A stretch of 64,000 bases of DNA, taken from NCBI RefSeq assembly GCF_003097535.1, contig NZ_CP029187.1, positions 248,001 to 312,000 of the forward strand, written 5' to 3'. Of the stretch, positions 37,016-45,100 are shown in pieces (the stretch's first letter is position 1; the number at the start of each line of letters is the position of its first letter). The stretch is from Flavobacterium pallidum (GTDB lineage Bacteria > Bacteroidota > Bacteroidia > Flavobacteriales > Flavobacteriaceae). The notes below the pieces were generated by a model. That model had not been told where the DNA came from, did no database searches, and was given only the letters and a program-made list of their open reading frames with translations. The translations under genes and the position numbers were made by a program.

Positions 37016-39592
37016 ATGCCACTCGAAAAATACAATCAGAAACGGGACTTCTCTAAGACCAAAGAGCCAAAAGGAATCAGGAAAACTTCAAAAGGTGCCC
37101 TGCAATTTGTTGTGCAAAAACATGCCGCATCACATTTGCATTATGATTTCAGGCTCGAAATCGATGGTGTACTGGTAAGCTGGGCCGTACCAAAAGGACC
37201 TTCCGCAGACCATGATGTAAAGCGCCTCGCGATGCACGTCGAGGACCATCCGATGGATTATATTGATTTCGAAGGCATCATTCCGGAAGGGGAATATGGG
37301 GGTGGCACGGTAATGGTTTGGGATATCGGGACATACCATGCAGAAGGAAACGATGATGCCTCGAAAGACAATGCATTGATGAAAAAGCAACTGAAAGAAG
37401 GTTCTATAAAAATTGTCCTGCAGGGCAGTAAGCTCAAAGGTTCCTACCATCTTTTCAGCATAAAAGATGACGATAAACAATGGTTGCTGATGAAAGGCAA
37501 TGATGAATTCGCGGATGGAAAAGCCTTTAATGAACTTTCCATTATAACCAAAAGGGATTTTAACGCTATTGCGAAAGGGAACGATGTTTGGGAAAGCAAC
37601 CGGAAATCGGCTACAAAAAAAATTGTCCCGACAAAGAAAACAGAGCGCAGGGAAGAAGAAAAAATGGCACATGCTGCAAAGTCGGATGGTGCATTTTCAG
37701 GTGATGATTTAGCAGATGCGAAAAAAATAACGCATTTTCCTGAAAACTGGCGTCCGCAGTTGGCTACGCTCACTGATGCGGCATTCGACCACGGGGATTG
37801 GATTTTTGAAAATAAATTTGATGGTTACCGTGCCTTGATACAAATCCAAAATAAGAAGGCCACAATAATATCACGGAATGGCATTAAATTCAATGGCAAA
37901 TATCCGGAGATTGCGAAAAGTTTTGACGGCACGCCACAAGATATGATTCTCGACGGTGAAATCGTCGTAGAGGATTCGAAAGGCAAAAGTCATTTCCAAT
38001 GGTTGCAGAAATACGAAGACCATCCCGGAAAAGGAAAATTGAAATTCTATGCATTCGACATTCTTTATTTTCAGGGATTTGATTTACGGAACCTCGGACT
38101 TTTACTGCGCAAGAAAATACTGAAAGCAGTATTGCCAAAAGCTGCCAATATTATTTATTCTGAACATCAAATAGGCACTGGAATCAAGGCTTTTGAAGCA
38201 GTTGCAGCGAAAGGTGGCGAAGGAATCATCGCGAAAAAAAGCGATTCAAGATATCAAACGGACAAACGTTCACGCGACTGGCTTAAAATCAAGACCGACA
38301 AACAACAGGAAATGGTTATCGGCGGTTTTACAGAACCACAAGGCGGCAGGAAAGGCATCGGCGCTTTGTTGTGCGGCTATTATGACGGGAAAGATTTGAT
38401 TTATTCAGGTAAAGTCGGTAGCGGATTCACAGAACATATATTGGAAGATTTACGTAAAAAATTAGACCGGATCGAGCGTAAAGCATCTCCATTTACAACA
38501 ATCCCTAAAGAAAAAAACGTGCATTGGGTTAGCCCGAAACTTATTGCCCAACTCAAATTTTCTGAATTTACCGAAACCGGCAGTATGCGCCACCCTGTAT
38601 TCCTCGGACTGCGTTCAGACAAAGATCCCAAAGACATTACCATTGAAAAACCTGGTGTTGTCGCTGAAAAGAGTTCAGATACTTTGACTGCTGTAAAAGA
38701 GCCACAAAAGAACAGGACTAAAAGCCGTATCGAATTCAGTAACCTCGATAAAGTTTTCTGGCCAAAGGAAAAAATTACGAAAGGCGATGTAATTGACTAT
38801 TATAAATCAGTTGCAGCATATATACTACCTTACCTCAAAGAACGCCCGCAATCACTACGCCGTACACCCGATGGCATTAAAAGTGAGGGGTTTTTCCAGA
38901 AAGACGTTGCCGGTAAAGTCCCTAAATGGATCAAGACTAGAAAAATAAAATCCGACAGCGCCGGGGAAAGCATAGAATGGCTCATTTGCAACGACGAGGA
39001 AACACTGCTTTTCCTTGCGAATTGGGGCTGCATAGAAATGAATCCGTGGAGCAGTCGTGTGGGTTCATTGAACAATCCTGACTATATCATTTTCGACCTG
39101 GATCCGAAAGGCGTTCCGATGAAAAACATCATTGCCACAGCGACGAAGTTAAAGGAAGTTTTGGATTTGCTGAAAGTTCCTGCGTATATAAAGACTTCGG
39201 GCGGTAACGGACTGCATGTTTTCATTCCCGTTTTGCCGAAATACACTTATGAACATACAAGGCAATTTTCACACCTTGTCAGCCAGATGGTGCATCGTGA
39301 CCTGCCGGAAATTACCAGCCTGGAGCGTATGCCTGCAAAAAGGAAAGGAAAAGTTTACCTGGATTTCCTGCAGAACGGGCGCGGAAAAACCATGGCTAGC
39401 GTTTACTCATTACGCCCGCGTGAAGGTGCCGGCGTGAGCACGCCACTGGAGTGGGATGAAGTCAACGATTCATTGGATTTAAAAGCTTACAATATCAACA
39501 CTATTCCGAAACGGCTTCAGGAAAAAGGTGATTTGTGGGCTAATTTTTTTGATGATGCCATCGACCTGAAATCTATTTTAAATAAAATCTGA
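37016..39592 (+). CDS. ligD: multifunctional DNA ligase D
   Basis: 858 residues with the order phosphoesterase, ligase, polymerase, as in Pseudomonas LigD. The 3'-phosphoesterase (about 1-190) has QKHAASHLHYDFRLE with His36, His42, Asp44 and Arg46, plus His78 and Tyr82 further on, matching the known metal and catalytic ligands. The ATP-dependent ligase (about 240-540) has the adenylated Lys267 in FENKFDGYR. The archaeal-eukaryal-primase-like polymerase (about 570-858) has the metal-binding FDLDPKG. Together with Ku it repairs double-strand breaks without a template. No catalytic residue that I could check is missing. Confidence 0.97.
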   Translation: MPLEKYNQKRDFSKTKEPKGIRKTSKGALQFVVQKHAASHLHYDFRLEIDGVLVSWAVPKGPSADHDVKRLAMHVEDHPMDYIDFEGIIPEGEYGGGTVMVWDIGTYHAEGNDDASKDNALMKKQLKEGSIKIVLQGSKLKGSYHLFSIKDDDKQWLLMKGNDEFADGKAFNELSIITKRDFNAIAKGNDVWESNRKSATKKIVPTKKTERREEEKMAHAAKSDGAFSGDDLADAKKITHFPENWRPQLATLTDAAFDHGDWIFENKFDGYRALIQIQNKKATIISRNGIKFNGKYPEIAKSFDGTPQDMILDGEIVVEDSKGKSHFQWLQKYEDHPGKGKLKFYAFDILYFQGFDLRNLGLLLRKKILKAVLPKAANIIYSEHQIGTGIKAFEAVAAKGGEGIIAKKSDSRYQTDKRSRDWLKIKTDKQQEMVIGGFTEPQGGRKGIGALLCGYYDGKDLIYSGKVGSGFTEHILEDLRKKLDRIERKASPFTTIPKEKNVHWVSPKLIAQLKFSEFTETGSMRHPVFLGLRSDKDPKDITIEKPGVVAEKSSDTLTAVKEPQKNRTKSRIEFSNLDKVFWPKEKITKGDVIDYYKSVAAYILPYLKERPQSLRRTPDGIKSEGFFQKDVAGKVPKWIKTRKIKSDSAGESIEWLICNDEETLLFLANWGCIEMNPWSSRVGSLNNPDYIIFDLDPKGVPMKNIIATATKLKEVLDLLKVPAYIKTSGGNGLHVFIPVLPKYTYEHTRQFSHLVSQMVHRDLPEITSLERMPAKRKGKVYLDFLQNGRGKTMASVYSLRPREGAGVSTPLEWDEVNDSLDLKAYNINTIPKRLQEKGDLWANFFDDAIDLKSILNKI

Positions 39593-39621
39593 AAACTATT
39601 ATCAACCTTAAATACAACATC

Positions 39622-40137
39622 ATGGGAAATTACAAAGACCTGAACAATCAGGAAGCCATTGCAAAACTGAAAAAACTTGCTGAAGACATTAAAATCTGCC
39701 TTTTCTGTACAGAATTGACCCAATTGCCTATAAAATCAAGGCCAATGAGCGTTTTGGAAGTAGATGAAAGCGGCAATCTGTGGTTTATGAGTTCTTCGGA
39801 AAGCAATAAGAATTTTGAGATATTGGCAGACAACCGCGTCCAATTGTTCTTTTCCAAATCAGCTGATAATGAATATCTGTCTGTTTTCGGAACGGCAACG
39901 ATTTTTAGCGACCGAGCCCACATTGAAGAAGTCTGGACACCCATTGCCAAGGCATGGTTCGAAGAAGGAAAGGATGACCCGAAAGTAAGGGTTATTAAAG
40001 TCACCCCTTCGGACGCGTATTATTGGGACACGAAAGACGGAAAACTCATTGCTTTATTGAAATGGGCAACAGCTGCAGCCGGATTGAAGGATGCCAAATC
40101 CGACGATGGCGGCATTGAAGGTAAAATTAATATTTAA
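39622..40137 (+). CDS. pyridoxamine 5'-phosphate oxidase-like, general stress protein type
   Basis: 171 residues. A split-barrel flavin-binding fold typical of the general stress protein 26 family is indicated by KICLFCTELTQLPIKSRPMS, then GNLWFMSSSESNKNFEILAD and RVQLFFSKSADNEYLSVFGT. It may bind FMN or F420-like cofactors; many members have no proved reaction. It follows ligD by 29 bp in the same direction, so it may be expressed with the end-joining genes as part of a stress or desiccation response (inference). Confidence 0.88.
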   Translation: MGNYKDLNNQEAIAKLKKLAEDIKICLFCTELTQLPIKSRPMSVLEVDESGNLWFMSSSESNKNFEILADNRVQLFFSKSADNEYLSVFGTATIFSDRAHIEEVWTPIAKAWFEEGKDDPKVRVIKVTPSDAYYWDTKDGKLIALLKWATAAAGLKDAKSDDGGIEGKINI

Positions 40138-40147
40138 TTTCAAAGCC

Positions 40148-40312
40148 ATGAAGAAAAAATATCCAGTGAAAACACCAGCTGAAGCGGGCTATGAGAAACA
40201 CTTGCGGAAGCAAATACGCCTTGCGAAAACACAATTTTACATTCATAATATGATGATTACGAACAAGAGTTTGCTGGCTGGCAATAACATTAATAATTTA
40301 ATCCTTTTTTGA
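40148..40312 (+). CDS. small basic protein, unknown
   Basis: 54 residues from the ATG of MKKKYPVKTPAEAGYEKHLR. It is rich in Lys, Arg and His in the first half and in Asn near the end; no signal peptide or membrane segment. No family is recognised. It is placed between the stress-type flavoprotein gene (10 bp) and the acidic-protein gene (1 bp), which supports real translation within the operon. A longer frame upstream overlaps the 39622 gene and was rejected. Confidence 0.6.
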   Translation: MKKKYPVKTPAEAGYEKHLRKQIRLAKTQFYIHNMMITNKSLLAGNNINNLILF

Positions 40313-40313
40313 A

Positions 40314-40679
40314 ATGGAAACAAATGACAATCAAGATCGACATGATCACAGCGGAAAACAAAAAAATCAGTCACATCAATACGATGAAAATGATGATTTC
40401 AAATACACCTCACCCGACAAATACCTTGCTATGGAACAGCCAGGTGTAAGTTATACAAATGAAAAATCCCATACGAGCAATTCTGATTATCTTGAATTTG
40501 ATAATGATGAGCAACGGTCGGATAAATTCAGGACGCACCATCAAAACAGCCGCAATTCAGATGCTTTTAGCCAGGATGATTATATTTTGCGGGATAATAT
40601 CGATTTGGATGAAGATCAGTCCAATTCGGTTTCATCAGATGACGCACCGGATACAAATACTACCGATGAAACCTTATGA
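40314..40679 (+). CDS. acidic, probably disordered protein, unknown
   Basis: 121 residues, extremely hydrophilic, with many Asp, Asn, Ser, His and Gln and almost no aliphatic residues (DRHDHSGKQKNQSHQYDEND; DNIDLDEDQSNSVSSDDAPD). It has no signal peptide and no recognisable domain. Composition resembles hydrophilin-like stress or desiccation proteins, which would fit the end-joining and stress-protein neighbours, but this is only composition. It is the last gene of the ku-ligD run and is followed by a terminator. Confidence 0.65.
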   Translation: METNDNQDRHDHSGKQKNQSHQYDENDDFKYTSPDKYLAMEQPGVSYTNEKSHTSNSDYLEFDNDEQRSDKFRTHHQNSRNSDAFSQDDYILRDNIDLDEDQSNSVSSDDAPDTNTTDETL

Positions 40680-40699
40680 AAACTTTGTGCTGATTTAAG

Positions 40700-40722
40700 A
40701 AGCCCTTTTTAAGGGCTTTTTT
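40700..40722 (+). terminator. terminator of the ku-ligD operon
   Basis: AGCCCTT/AAGGGCT hairpin followed by six T, 20 bp past the last stop codon. Confidence 0.88.
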
Positions 40723-40725
40723 ACG

Positions 40726-40750
40726 AAAAAACCGGCTGTTACGCCGGTTT
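40726..40750 (-). terminator. terminator of the 40756 lipoprotein gene
   Basis: AACCGGC/GCCGGTT hairpin with a run of A on its left, which is a T run on the minus strand. It sits just after the minus-strand stop. Confidence 0.85.
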
Positions 40751-40755
40751 ATTTT

Positions 40756-41214
40756 TTAAGTGTTTTTTTCAAAAGTTAGGTAATCAATGCTTCCATCGCC
40801 GCCGCTGACATGCTTCATCCTTATTTTCGTGGAAGTCCTTTCCAGGATTTCCCAATCTTCTGTCAGGTCTACAAAATTATCCGGCGAATTGAAAATAATA
40901 TCAAAGTCGATATCCTCAAGATTCGGGTGGTCATCGCCGGGATTTTCTGTACTTACCATCCATACGCCGGTATAAGTATTGGTACCATTCGTTGCGGTGA
41001 GTACGTTGTTTGAGCCAAACGTAAAATTATAACCCGCAAAATGATTTGTTTCATCATTGTCATCATCCATAAAATACGTTACACGCCAAGCACCGGAACT
41101 TACGGTATTTGAAATTTCTGTTGTTGATGTTGCAGCACTGTCATCGTCAGAACTGCAGGACATGTTGCCGAGCATCATTGCTGCCGTTACCATGGAATAC
41201 ATTACTTTTTTCAT
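40756..41214 (-). CDS. putative lipoprotein, lipocalin-like, unknown
   Basis: 152 residues. The signal peptide ends NMSCSSDDD, a lipobox with Cys20 and an acidic spacer typical of Flavobacteriaceae lipoproteins. The mature domain has an alternating beta pattern (SSGAWRVTYFMDDDNDETNH; AGYNFTFGSNNVLTA; GVWMV) like small lipocalin-like beta barrels often annotated only as hypothetical. No function is recognised. It is a single gene with its own terminator. Confidence 0.75.
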   Translation of the reverse strand: MKKVMYSMVTAAMMLGNMSCSSDDDSAATSTTEISNTVSSGAWRVTYFMDDDNDETNHFAGYNFTFGSNNVLTATNGTNTYTGVWMVSTENPGDDHPNLEDIDFDIIFNSPDNFVDLTEDWEILERTSTKIRMKHVSGGDGSIDYLTFEKNT

Positions 41215-41487
41215 AAATAAATTTTTAGGTATTGTTTACCTTAATAAAACGGCTTAAAAATGGCTGTCGTATCAAAAGAACGAGAGCAACAATGCCTTTA
41301 ACATGTTTTAAATTTTTAAGAAACTGGATATTAGCGCTTTAAATTTAAGCCTATGATTGTATTTTAACATACTTCATAAAACCAAAATAATCTTAGCCTG
41401 AGAATTTTCTTCTTAAAGCAGCGGAAGAATCAACAAAAATTGGAGACACTGGTAATTGTGGCGAAAGGAAGTTCACCTTAACGCAAT

Positions 41488-41523
41488 AAAAAAACAGGTA
41501 TAAACCGAAGTTAAATACCTGTC
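41488..41523 (-). terminator. terminator overlapping the end of micro-ORF 2
   Basis: On the minus strand ACAGGTAT/ATACCTGT pairs around a 13-base loop and is followed by seven T. The micro-ORF stop codon (41511-41513) lies in the hairpin loop. A full intrinsic terminator here argues that a short RNA really ends at this point. Confidence 0.8.
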
Positions 41524-41591
41524 TTGATGAGGCCCAAAAACATCAGGAATTTCCCGACATTGGTTTCTTTAAAAATGAATTCTTTAAACAT
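41511..41591 (-). CDS. micro-ORF 2, 26 residues, paired with micro-ORF 1
   Basis: Starts MFKEFIFKETNVGKF and ends GLIKTGI. The first 12 residues match micro-ORF 1 at all but two positions (F/L at 2, V/I at 12). The DNA match extends upstream of the ATG (GTTGTATTTACA versus GTTGTTTATTTACA). It has its own terminator, with the stop in the loop. The amphipathic start and hydrophobic middle (FLMFLGLI) resemble a small membrane-active or signal peptide. No known family is recognised. Translation is not proved; paired conservation at protein and DNA level is the argument. Confidence 0.45.
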   Translation of the reverse strand: MFKEFIFKETNVGKFLMFLGLIKTGI

Positions 41592-41617
41592 TGGCGTTGT
41601 ATTTACAGATTAGGGGA

Positions 41618-41665
41618 ATTTATAATAACGCAAATCAAGTAGTTTGATATTTATAATAACGCAAA
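41618..41665 (-). repeat. 17-bp direct repeat pair upstream of micro-ORF 2
   Basis: ATTTATAATAACGCAAA occurs exactly twice, at 41618-41634 and 41649-41665, 31 bp apart start to start (three helical turns). It lies 27-74 bp upstream of the micro-ORF 2 ATG. This is operator-like: two protein subunits could bind one face of the DNA. No TAnnTTTG box is evident between the repeats and the ATG. Confidence 0.65.
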
Positions 41666-41759
41666 ATAACTACTACTATTATACAATAATACGAAGTATA
41701 ACTCTTAAAAGTTACAGTTTAAAAATTTATCACAAAAACCATCCTAATTGTAATAAAAC

Positions 41760-41788
41760 TAAAAAACATCCGGGGAAAGGATGTTTTT
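41760..41788 (-). terminator. terminator downstream of micro-ORF 1
   Basis: On the minus strand AAAACATCC/GGATGTTTT pairs around TTTCCCC, followed by more T. It lies about 75 bp past the micro-ORF 1 stop. Confidence 0.8.
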
Positions 41789-41862
41789 CGTTGGAAAATA
41801 TGGATCAATCGTTTTTGGAGAATCTTTCCATTCCAATTATAAAAAAGTCTAAAATCTCAACG

Positions 41863-41961
41863 TTATTTTCGAAAAGAGGGTTTTCTTTTCTTTTGTACAA
41901 ATCCGAAAACTGCAACGAGTTTCATGATATTTGTTTCTTTAAAAATAAATTCTTTTAGCAT
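41863..41961 (-). CDS. micro-ORF 1, 32 residues, paired with micro-ORF 2
   Basis: Starts MLKEFIFKETNIMKL, then a hydrophobic part (VAVFGFV) and a basic tail (QKKRKPSFRK). An exact -7 box (TACATTTG, 41982-41989) lies about 20 bp upstream, four phased GGTRWAAT-like repeats (42021-42103) lie further up, and a terminator lies downstream. This looks like a compact, regulated small gene. The antisense frame on the plus strand (41644-41958) is Asn/Tyr/Lys-rich and looks spurious. Function unknown: a secreted peptide, a membrane micro-protein or a leader are all possible. Confidence 0.5.
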   Translation of the reverse strand: MLKEFIFKETNIMKLVAVFGFVQKKRKPSFRK

Positions 41962-41981
41962 GGTGTTGTTTATTTACATGA

Positions 41982-41989
41982 CAAATGTA
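41982..41989 (-). promoter_or_regulatory. -7 box of micro-ORF 1
   Basis: The minus strand reads TACATTTG, exact to TAnnTTTG. A TTTG lies 16 bases upstream instead of 19, the kind of weak core promoter that would need an activator; the phased repeats sit just upstream. Confidence 0.55.
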
Positions 41990-42020
41990 GGTTGCCAATC
42001 CGTCGCAAAAAAAAAATAAA

Positions 42021-42103
42021 GGTAAATGGGAAAATTCCTGCGGTAAAAATTTTAGCAGCCCCAATTTGCTGCGGTGTAATGTTTTTTTTCTGCGGTAAAT
42101 GGA
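42021..42103 (-). promoter_or_regulatory. four phased direct repeats upstream of micro-ORF 1
   Basis: On the plus strand GGTAAATGGG (42021), GGTAAAAATT (42042), GGTGTAATGT (42073) and GGTAAATGGA (42094). Three of them are preceded by CTGC, CTGC and CTGC (CTGCGGT). Start-to-start distances are 21, 31 and 21 bp, whole helical turns, so all face one side of the DNA. Paired ~10-bp direct repeats 21-22 bp apart are the usual layout of LytTR response-regulator sites; the assignment to that family is inference. Confidence 0.6.
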
Positions 42104-42121
42104 AATTCGAAGCGCTATAAA

Positions 42122-42156
42122 CAAAAAACCTCCTGATTGCTCAGGAGGTTTCTTTT
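42122..42156 (-). terminator. terminator of the giant adhesin gene
   Basis: AACCTCCTGA/TCAGGAGGTT perfect ten-base stem around TTGC... with A and T runs on both sides. It lies about 20 bp past the stop codon. Confidence 0.92.
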
Positions 42157-42175
42157 ATTGATGTTTCAGTGAAAC

Positions 42176-45100
42176 TTAGTAAGCGACCTTCCTGGTCACC
42201 ACCTCATTGTCAACCGAAGTGATCTGAACAAGCAATACCTGCTCCTCTGCCCTAAGGTCGTTCAACACGGCCTCTGAAGCATTGATCGCACCACGCTCAT
42301 AAATCAGCCTGCCGCGGATGTCGAAGATCTTAACCCCTGACATCACGACTTTACCGGAATTGATGTGAAGCATGCCCTGGTCTTTGTAAACCACTACGCT
42401 GTTCGCATCAAATGTTGGCGTGTCAACCCCAAGCGGTGAAGACTGGTACACCACTTCGAACCTGTTGGCGAATGAGCCTTCAGCTGAAGCGAAGCTGTAA
42501 GCCCCCTGCTTGATGTTGTGTGTTACCCCGAGAAGGTTATCCTTCAGGTAAACATTCTGGTCTCCTGAGAACAAGCCGTCCATGTGATCCAGCTCGATGA
42601 TGTAAGTTCCGGCCGTAGCCGCATTGAAGCCTAATGGCACCACGTCGGTATCCACGAATGGAAGCGGACGGGCCTGGATGACATAATTGTCATTACCGAT
42701 CAAACTCGAGATCGACGAACCGCCTTCGATAGACCTACCGTCCATAGCGACATCCTCACCCATCGTAGCGCCTTCGGCGTAACCTACAAGGATCTGGTTC
42801 ATCGCGTGTGCCGGTGTGTTCAGGTTGAACCACATACGGTGTTTCTCAGCCGTTTGTGCACTTCTGTAGAAAGCACCACCTTCAGCAGTCCTCATCGCAT
42901 TGGTGAACCTGGCCGTACTTGCTGAAGATTTCAGCAGGATGAAACCTTGTCCTCCGCGGATGGCGCCTGTAGGCGCAGTACCTCCTGATTGTGCAGCAGT
43001 TCCTCCCAAAGTGTTGTAGGTAGCATAGTTCGCTCCTGAAGCAGCAGCCTGGCTGATGTGCGTCCAGAAGTAAAGCGTACCTGCGTTTCCTGGCTCGGCA
43101 AGGAAAAGGTCAGCATCAACAGTAGACGGGTAAGGGTTACCGATCATGTTGTAGCCCTGGCCACTCACCGTTACCGGGATCGTGTACTCACCGTTGCGGG
43201 GCACTCCGGTGAACGTTCCTGTCCATGGGGTAAGTGTCGTTGGATGGTTGTTCGCAGAACGGATCATGTAACCTTTGGCAGCATCAAACGAAGTGGTTGA
43301 TGGCGAAGCGATCTGAACAAAAGCGTTCGTTGGCTCGTCAAGGTTGTAGAAACGCGTGTTAAGCGTGTTCGGTGAGAACGGTTGCAACAACTGTCCTGAT
43401 ACAGGTGAAGACCAGTAAACATAATCCTGACGGATCAGGTTCGCCGTCCTCTTGTATTTGATGTTACCTGTGTTGGCGATGTCCTGCGACTGCACCAGGT
43501 CAGAACCGTCCTCGAAAGTAAGGCTTCCGCCGCTGACGGTCACTTTACCGTTTACGTAGAAATCAAAACCACCTGAAACCGTTACGGTTCCGCTCTGGAT
43601 CGTCAGTGTACAGGCGTTAAGATCGGCTACAGCGGTGAAGTTACCGTTGATGATTGCAGCGCTTAGAGAGTTAGGCGTACCATTGCTCCATGCTCCTGCA
43701 CTCCATGTTGTTGTATTACCTCCTACCGTAACAATTGTTTCAGAAGAAGTGGCCGAAGCACATGGACCGCTTTGTACAACCGCACGGAAATGCGTCTCTA
43801 CAGTAATTGGCCCTGTCATATATGTCGTGCCTGTATGGGCAATCGGGCTCCAAGTCGTGAATGGGGAAACTGAACTTTCCCATCTTACTACAGCACCCGT
43901 GTGACCTGACAATGTCAATACGCTGCTTGAACCATTACATGTAGTTGAACCGCCGCTTACCGAACCGCCGACAGAAGCAGGCGAAACAGTTACGGTAGCC
44001 GCTGCAGCGTTAGCCTCGCCGCAAGCACCGTTCTGTACCACAGCCCTGAATTGGGTAGTCTGGGTAAGTGCGCCTGAAGTGTAAGTATTGGTAGTATTTG
44101 CAATCGGGCTCCAGGTTGTAAATGGAGAAACCGAGCTTTCCCATCTTACGACAGTGCCAGTGTTTCCTGTCAATGTCAATTGTCCGCTCATCGAACCTGA
44201 ACAGATTGTTGTACCGCCTGAGACAGTTCCTCCATTAGATGCAGGATCAACCGTTACGGTAGTTGACGTCGAATTTGCTTCTGCGCAAGCGCCGCTTTGA
44301 ACCACAGCCCTGAATTGGGTGGTTTGTGTAAGCGCACCTGAAGTGTAAGTACTCGTAGTATTAGCAATCGGGCTCCAGGTTGTGAATGGAGAAACTGAGC
44401 TTTCCCATCTTACGATAGTGCCAGTGTTTCCAGTCAATGTCAATTGTCCGCTCATCGAACCTGAACAGATGGTCGTGCCACCTGTTACACTTCCGCCGTT
44501 AGATACAGGATCAACTGTCACTGTCGTTGAAGCCGAATTCGCTTCTGGACAGGTACCGCTTTGTACCACCGCCCTGAATTGGGTAGTTTGTGTAAGCGTA
44601 CCTGAAGTGTAAGTACTCGTAGTATTAGCAATCGGGCTCCATGTTGTGAATGGAGAAACCGAGCTTTCCCATCTTACGATAGTACCTGTATGAGTTCCTA
44701 AAGTCAATAATCCACTGGCAGAACCTGAACAGATCGTTGTGCCGCCTGTTACGCTTCCGCCATTAGATACAGGATCAACAGTCACCGCAACACTTGTAGA
44801 AGTTGCAGCAGTACAAAGCCCGCTGGTCACTACGGCCCTGTAATAAGTCGTAGCAGTTAGGTTTTGCGCAGTGTAAGTAGATCCTGTAGCACCGCTGATG
44901 TTTGCAAAAGTAGTGTTATCAGAAGATGACTGCCACTGGATTGTTCCTGTATTGCCATTTAATGTAAGTGTAGTGCTGTTAGTTCCTGAGCAAACTGTAG
45001 CGGCTCCACTAATGGTTCCGGCAACACTTGGCGGGTTAACAGTCACAGTCACACCGTTAGACACAACCGGACAGCTATTCACTGTTGTTGTGAGGGTATA

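Noticed and set aside
41644..41958. Plus-strand 104-codon frame opposite micro-ORF 1
   Set aside because: Its translation is rich in Asn, Tyr, Lys and Ile, as expected from AT-rich DNA, crosses the minus-strand terminator and ends as the mirror of the micro-ORF head. No promoter or family resemblance.
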